Origin: Trichomonas vaginalis G3
Taxonomy: Eukaryota > Parabasalia > Trichomonadida > Trichomonadidae
DNA: 64,000 nucleotides
Assembly: GCF_026262505.1 (NCBI RefSeq)
Contig: NC_067205.1
Coordinates: 558,001-622,000 of the forward strand
Direction of reading: 5' to 3'
Positions within the stretch are counted from its first letter, which is position 1. Each line of letters begins with the position of its first letter. Position numbers and translations under genes: made by a program. Below, piece by piece: positions 60,900-64,000 of the stretch. The notes under the pieces were generated by a model, which saw only the letters and a program-made list of their open reading frames with translations, was not told where the DNA came from and did no database searches.

Positions 60900-62550
60900 T
60901 GACTTCTTCGTAAAGACTTTGTTGAGATTTCTTCGTAAATGACCCAAAAATAATGTTTATGTTAGAATGTTAGATCTAACATGTTTTCTAACACGTTTTC
61001 TAACATCGTAGAAAACATACAAAACTCATGAAATTTACACCCAAAAATAATGTTTATGTTAGAATGTTAGATCTAACACCTTTTCTAACATGTTTTCTAA
61101 CCTCTTGAATTTTCATGAACTTTCTTGTCAATGTTTTGTTGAGACTTTGTAAAGTTCTTCATCGTAAAGACTTTGTAAAGTCTTTCTCATGAACTTTCTT
61201 GTCAATGTTTTGTTGAGACTTTGTAAAGTTCTTCATCGTAAAGACTTTGTAAAGTCTTTCTCATGAACTTTCTTGTCAATGTTTTGTTGAGACTTTGTAA
61301 AGTTCTTCATCGTAAAGACTTTGTAAAGTCTTTCTCATGAACTTTCTTGTCAATGTTTTGTTGAGACTTTGTAAAGTTCTTCATCGTAAAGACTTTGTAA
61401 AGTCTTTCTCATGAACTTTCTTGTCAATGTTTTGTTGAGACTTTGTAAAGTTCTTCATCGTAAAGACTTTGTAAAGTCTTTCTCATGAACTTTCTTGTCA
61501 ATGTTTTGTTGAGACTTTGTAAAGTTCTTCATCGTAAAGACTTTGTAAAGAAAGTTCATGACAAATTCAAGAGGGTAGAAAGAGGTTAGAAAAGAGGTTA
61601 TATCTAACCTTCTACCCTAAACATTATTTTTGTCTGATTTTACGATGAAATCATGACAAAACATTTACGAAGAAGTCTTGACAAAACATTTACGATGAAA
61701 TTCATGAGTTTTCTACGATGTTAGAAAAGAGGTTATATCTAACCTTCTACCCTAAACATTATTTTTGTCTGATTTTACGATGAAATCATGACAAAACATT
61801 TACGAAGAAGTCTTGACAAAACATATACGATGAAATTCATGAGTTTTCTACGATGTTAGAAAACATGTTAGAAAAGGTGTTAGATCTAACATTCTAACAT
61901 AAACATTATTTTTTGGTCATTTACGCTCATTACGAAGAAGTCATGACAAAACATTTACGATGAAATTCATGAGTTTTCTACGATGTTAGAAAAGAGGTTA
62001 TATCTAACCTTCTACCCTAAACATTATTTTTGTCTGATTTTACGATGAAATCATGACAAAACATTTACGAAGAAGTCTTGACAAAACATATACGATGAAA
62101 TTCATGAGTTTTCTACGATGTTAGAAAACATGTTAGAAAAGGTGTTAGATCTAACATTCTAACATAAACATTATTTTTTGGTCATTTACGCTCATTACGA
62201 AGAAGTCATGACAAAACATTTACGATGAAATTCATGAGTTTTCTACGATGTTAGAAAACATGTTAGAAAAGGTGTTAGATCTAACATTCTAACATAAACA
62301 TTATTTTTTGGTCATTTACGCTCATTACGATGAAATCATGACAAAACATTTACGAAGAAGAAGTCTTGACAAAACATTTACGAAGAAGTCTTGACAAAAC
62401 ATTTACGAAGAAGTCTTGACAAAACATTTACGAAGAAGAAGTCTTGACAAAACATTTACGAAGAAGAAGTCTTGACAAAACATTTACGAAGAAGAAGTCT
62501 TGACAAAACATGAAAACATATATAATGTTTTCGACCAAGAAGACTAACAA
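60900..62550. repeat. Right subterminal repeat region of element B
   Basis: 1.6 kb without genes. It includes two TTAGATCTAA palindromes (60955-61110), six tandem copies of a 74-bp unit (61114-61557), then nested blocks of AACATTATTTTTGTCTGATT, GTTAGATCTAAC palindromes and the 25-bp TTTACGAAGAAGTCTTGACA motif in several tandem sets (61620-62510). Long repeats are themselves duplicated (for example 61710-61920 and 62000-62180). Confidence 0.85.
61114..61557. repeat. Six 74-bp tandem copies
   Basis: Units start CATGAACTTTCTTGTCAATG at 61114, 61188, 61262, 61336, 61410 and 61484. They contain GACTTTGTAAAG and CTTTGTAAAGTC, forming short inverted motifs, and look identical, so the expansion is recent. 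Confidence 0.9.
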
Positions 62551-62558
62551 TTTTCCGA

Positions 62559-62651
62559 ATAAAAACTTCATTATACTCATTCATCCTCAGGGCTAGAAGG
62601 CACGAAGTGCCTGGAAGCCCCACTTCCTTTTTTTTTTTTTTTTTTTTTTTT
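62559..62651 (-). repeat. Right terminal inverted repeat of element B
   Basis: Mirror of the left repeat: AATAAAAACTTCATTATACT..., GGGCTAGAAGGCACGAAGTG, CCCCACTTCC, then 24 T up to the target duplication. Confidence 0.88.
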
Positions 62652-62657
62652 TAAATG
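62652..62657 (+). repeat. Right target-site duplication TAAATG
   Basis: Identical to 38861-38866. Confidence 0.85.
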
Positions 62658-64000
62658 CATTTCAAATATTCTTGATTGAAAGAGAATTTTTTAACCAATT
62701 TAAAAATTCATGAATTTTTCAAGTTACATATAATAAAGAGAATCATATTATCTATGATATTTAAAATTTACTACAGTTTCTATAAAATTCCATTTCTGTT
62801 TAGAAAAATTTCATTAAATAACGAAATTTCGCAAGAAAATATGAAAGTAGATAAGTCTAAGCATTACTGTACTGTTGAAAAAGGATTTGACCGAGAAATT
62901 TTGTCGTCCAATTCATGAAAATAGGAAATTTCTTTCGAAAGGTTATTAAGTTTCGGCAAATCTATGAGGAAAATAAACGGTTATCATATAAACTCTATAA
63001 ATTCAAAACGAATAAATAAGTTAGCTTGTACGATAAATTTTTAGAGAGAAATTGAACATGAAAGTGATTCAGATTTCCTAATAAATGTTTAATTCATATA
63101 GCGTATATTATTACAATGCTTTAATTACAATAAGATTTTGGTTCTCTTTAGAAAAGTTGCGTGTTCTCAAAAGTGTTTATATTTTGACATGTTTGACAAT
63201 TTCGAAATAATTTAAGAAATGATTATATTTTATGAATTGTTGTAGAATCCCTAAAAATTAGAATCTTAAAAAACTGACACTTGTTTCTCAAAAGTTAAAA
63301 TGAATTTAAAATTGGTTACTAGTGTTGAACAATATAGCGGCAAAATTCGGAGTGTTTTGACAGTTATTGTCATCGTTAAGAGATTTTGGTATAGTTGTAT
63401 ATAATATCTGATGCTGGATTATAAAATCAAATTTCTGCGGCTTTTTGAGCAATCGCCTCATTTTTGTAAAATAAAAGTGACATATGATAGTGACTCAGAG
63501 GCTAATAATACTTGAAATTAAACCGTGTATATTCTAGTCTTAATTTGGATTTAATTTTTTGTTTTATTATTTTTCAATTCACTCAAAAAAATTGAAAAGA
63601 TTGAGAACAACCTACAATTTAATCGTAAACTGCCCAAATTTGTTATGGTTATATTTATATGGATAATCAGTGTTATATGATTAGATCAAATATGAACAAA
63701 GTGTATTTATGTTGGGGAAGTGAGTTTACATATCATTCTAACTAATTTATTCAATTTTGAATTGAGTTGAAAAGTAGACACTCTAATTTTAATATAATGA
63801 TAAATTTTAGCTGATGATTGATAATATCACTCACCGAATCATCAAACGGCCAAATAATTTGAATTCATTTAAAATTACCCAGCCGAATTTTAATCATTAA
63901 ACTGTCTATAATAAAAATCCTGCATTGGTGAGCTTGGCTAATTTCATTCCTGACCATTCAATTTTAAGATATATTCAATTGTATATTTTTTGAATACTTT
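62658..64000. other. Right flank of element B, no gene recognised
   Basis: AT-rich. An 80-codon frame at 62676-62918 (MKENFLTNLKIHEFFKLHII...) has AT-driven composition and no family signal. No RNA or repeat seen. Confidence 0.5.

Larger units (their letters stand above)
38867..62651. mobile_element. Maverick/Polinton element B (23.8 kb)
   Basis: Both ends are present. A 6-bp target duplication TAAATG lies at 38861-38866 and 62652-62657. Terminal inverted repeats of about 90 bp start in a 29-A run on the left and a 24-T run on the right. Inside are a retroviral-type integrase, packaging ATPase, SF3-type helicase, double jelly-roll and minor capsid genes, a Dam-like methylase, KilA-N proteins and phage-fibre-like genes. 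Genes lie mostly on the plus strand to 50.6 kb and mostly on the minus strand after it. No polymerase B was found. Looks broken, with roughly eight to twelve breaks spread over the gene set, but key enzyme frames remain open and the target duplication is exact, so of modest age and younger than remnant A. Confidence 0.93.

Overview
The window looks like nuclear DNA of a trichomonad parabasalid, most probably Trichomonas vaginalis. The reasons are AT-rich intergenic DNA, intronless genes with very short 5' leaders behind TCA-type initiators, a hydrogenosome-style leader on a hybrid cluster protein, BspA-like, ankyrin and Myb family genes, a Tvmar1-like mariner, and a Maverick/Polinton. No database was searched; family calls rest on motifs read by eye.

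Layout. 1-~3600: the end of a degraded Maverick (remnant A), whose capsid gene is split by a 1305-bp mariner. 3600-7470: gene fragments (BspA-like, BTB-like) and a 3 x 110 bp tandem repeat. 7.5-31 kb: the host gene block. It holds an R2R3 Myb factor, a pecanex-like membrane protein with an in-frame TGA, a TVP23-like Golgi protein, an ankyrin protein, a three-module FERM protein broken by a 40-bp insertion, hydrogenosomal hybrid cluster protein, a radical-SAM/SPASM protein, a pepsin-like protease, a 5'-truncated transporter between perfect 130-bp inverted repeats, tRNA-Lys(CTT) and a CDK-like kinase. 31.6-38.2 kb: two almost identical fragments of a putative surface protein, in the same orientation, flank two opposed arrays of a 122-bp satellite. 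Each satellite unit is almost entirely three hairpins.

38867-62651: a 23.8-kb Maverick/Polinton (element B) with a 6-bp target duplication (TAAATG) and inverted repeats that begin in long A/T homopolymers. It carries a Dam-like adenine methylase, integrase, packaging ATPase, SF3-type helicase, major and minor capsid proteins, two KilA-N proteins (one with a GIY-YIG-like tail), small membrane or amphipathic virion-type proteins, and a fibre gene plus a collar-type gene that look like bacteriophage tail fibres. I find no DNA polymerase B. Several genes are broken (roughly eight to twelve breaks overall), so the copy looks like a fossil, although the integrase, ATPase and helicase frames are open. 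Palindromic GTTAGATCTAAC repeats follow many of its genes and also occur in remnant A. 62658-64000 is flank with no recognisable gene.

The most unusual features are the triple-hairpin satellite, the phage-like receptor-binding genes in a eukaryotic Polinton, the helicase-without-polymerase gene set, and the pairing of a Dam-like methylase with a GATC-containing palindrome family.
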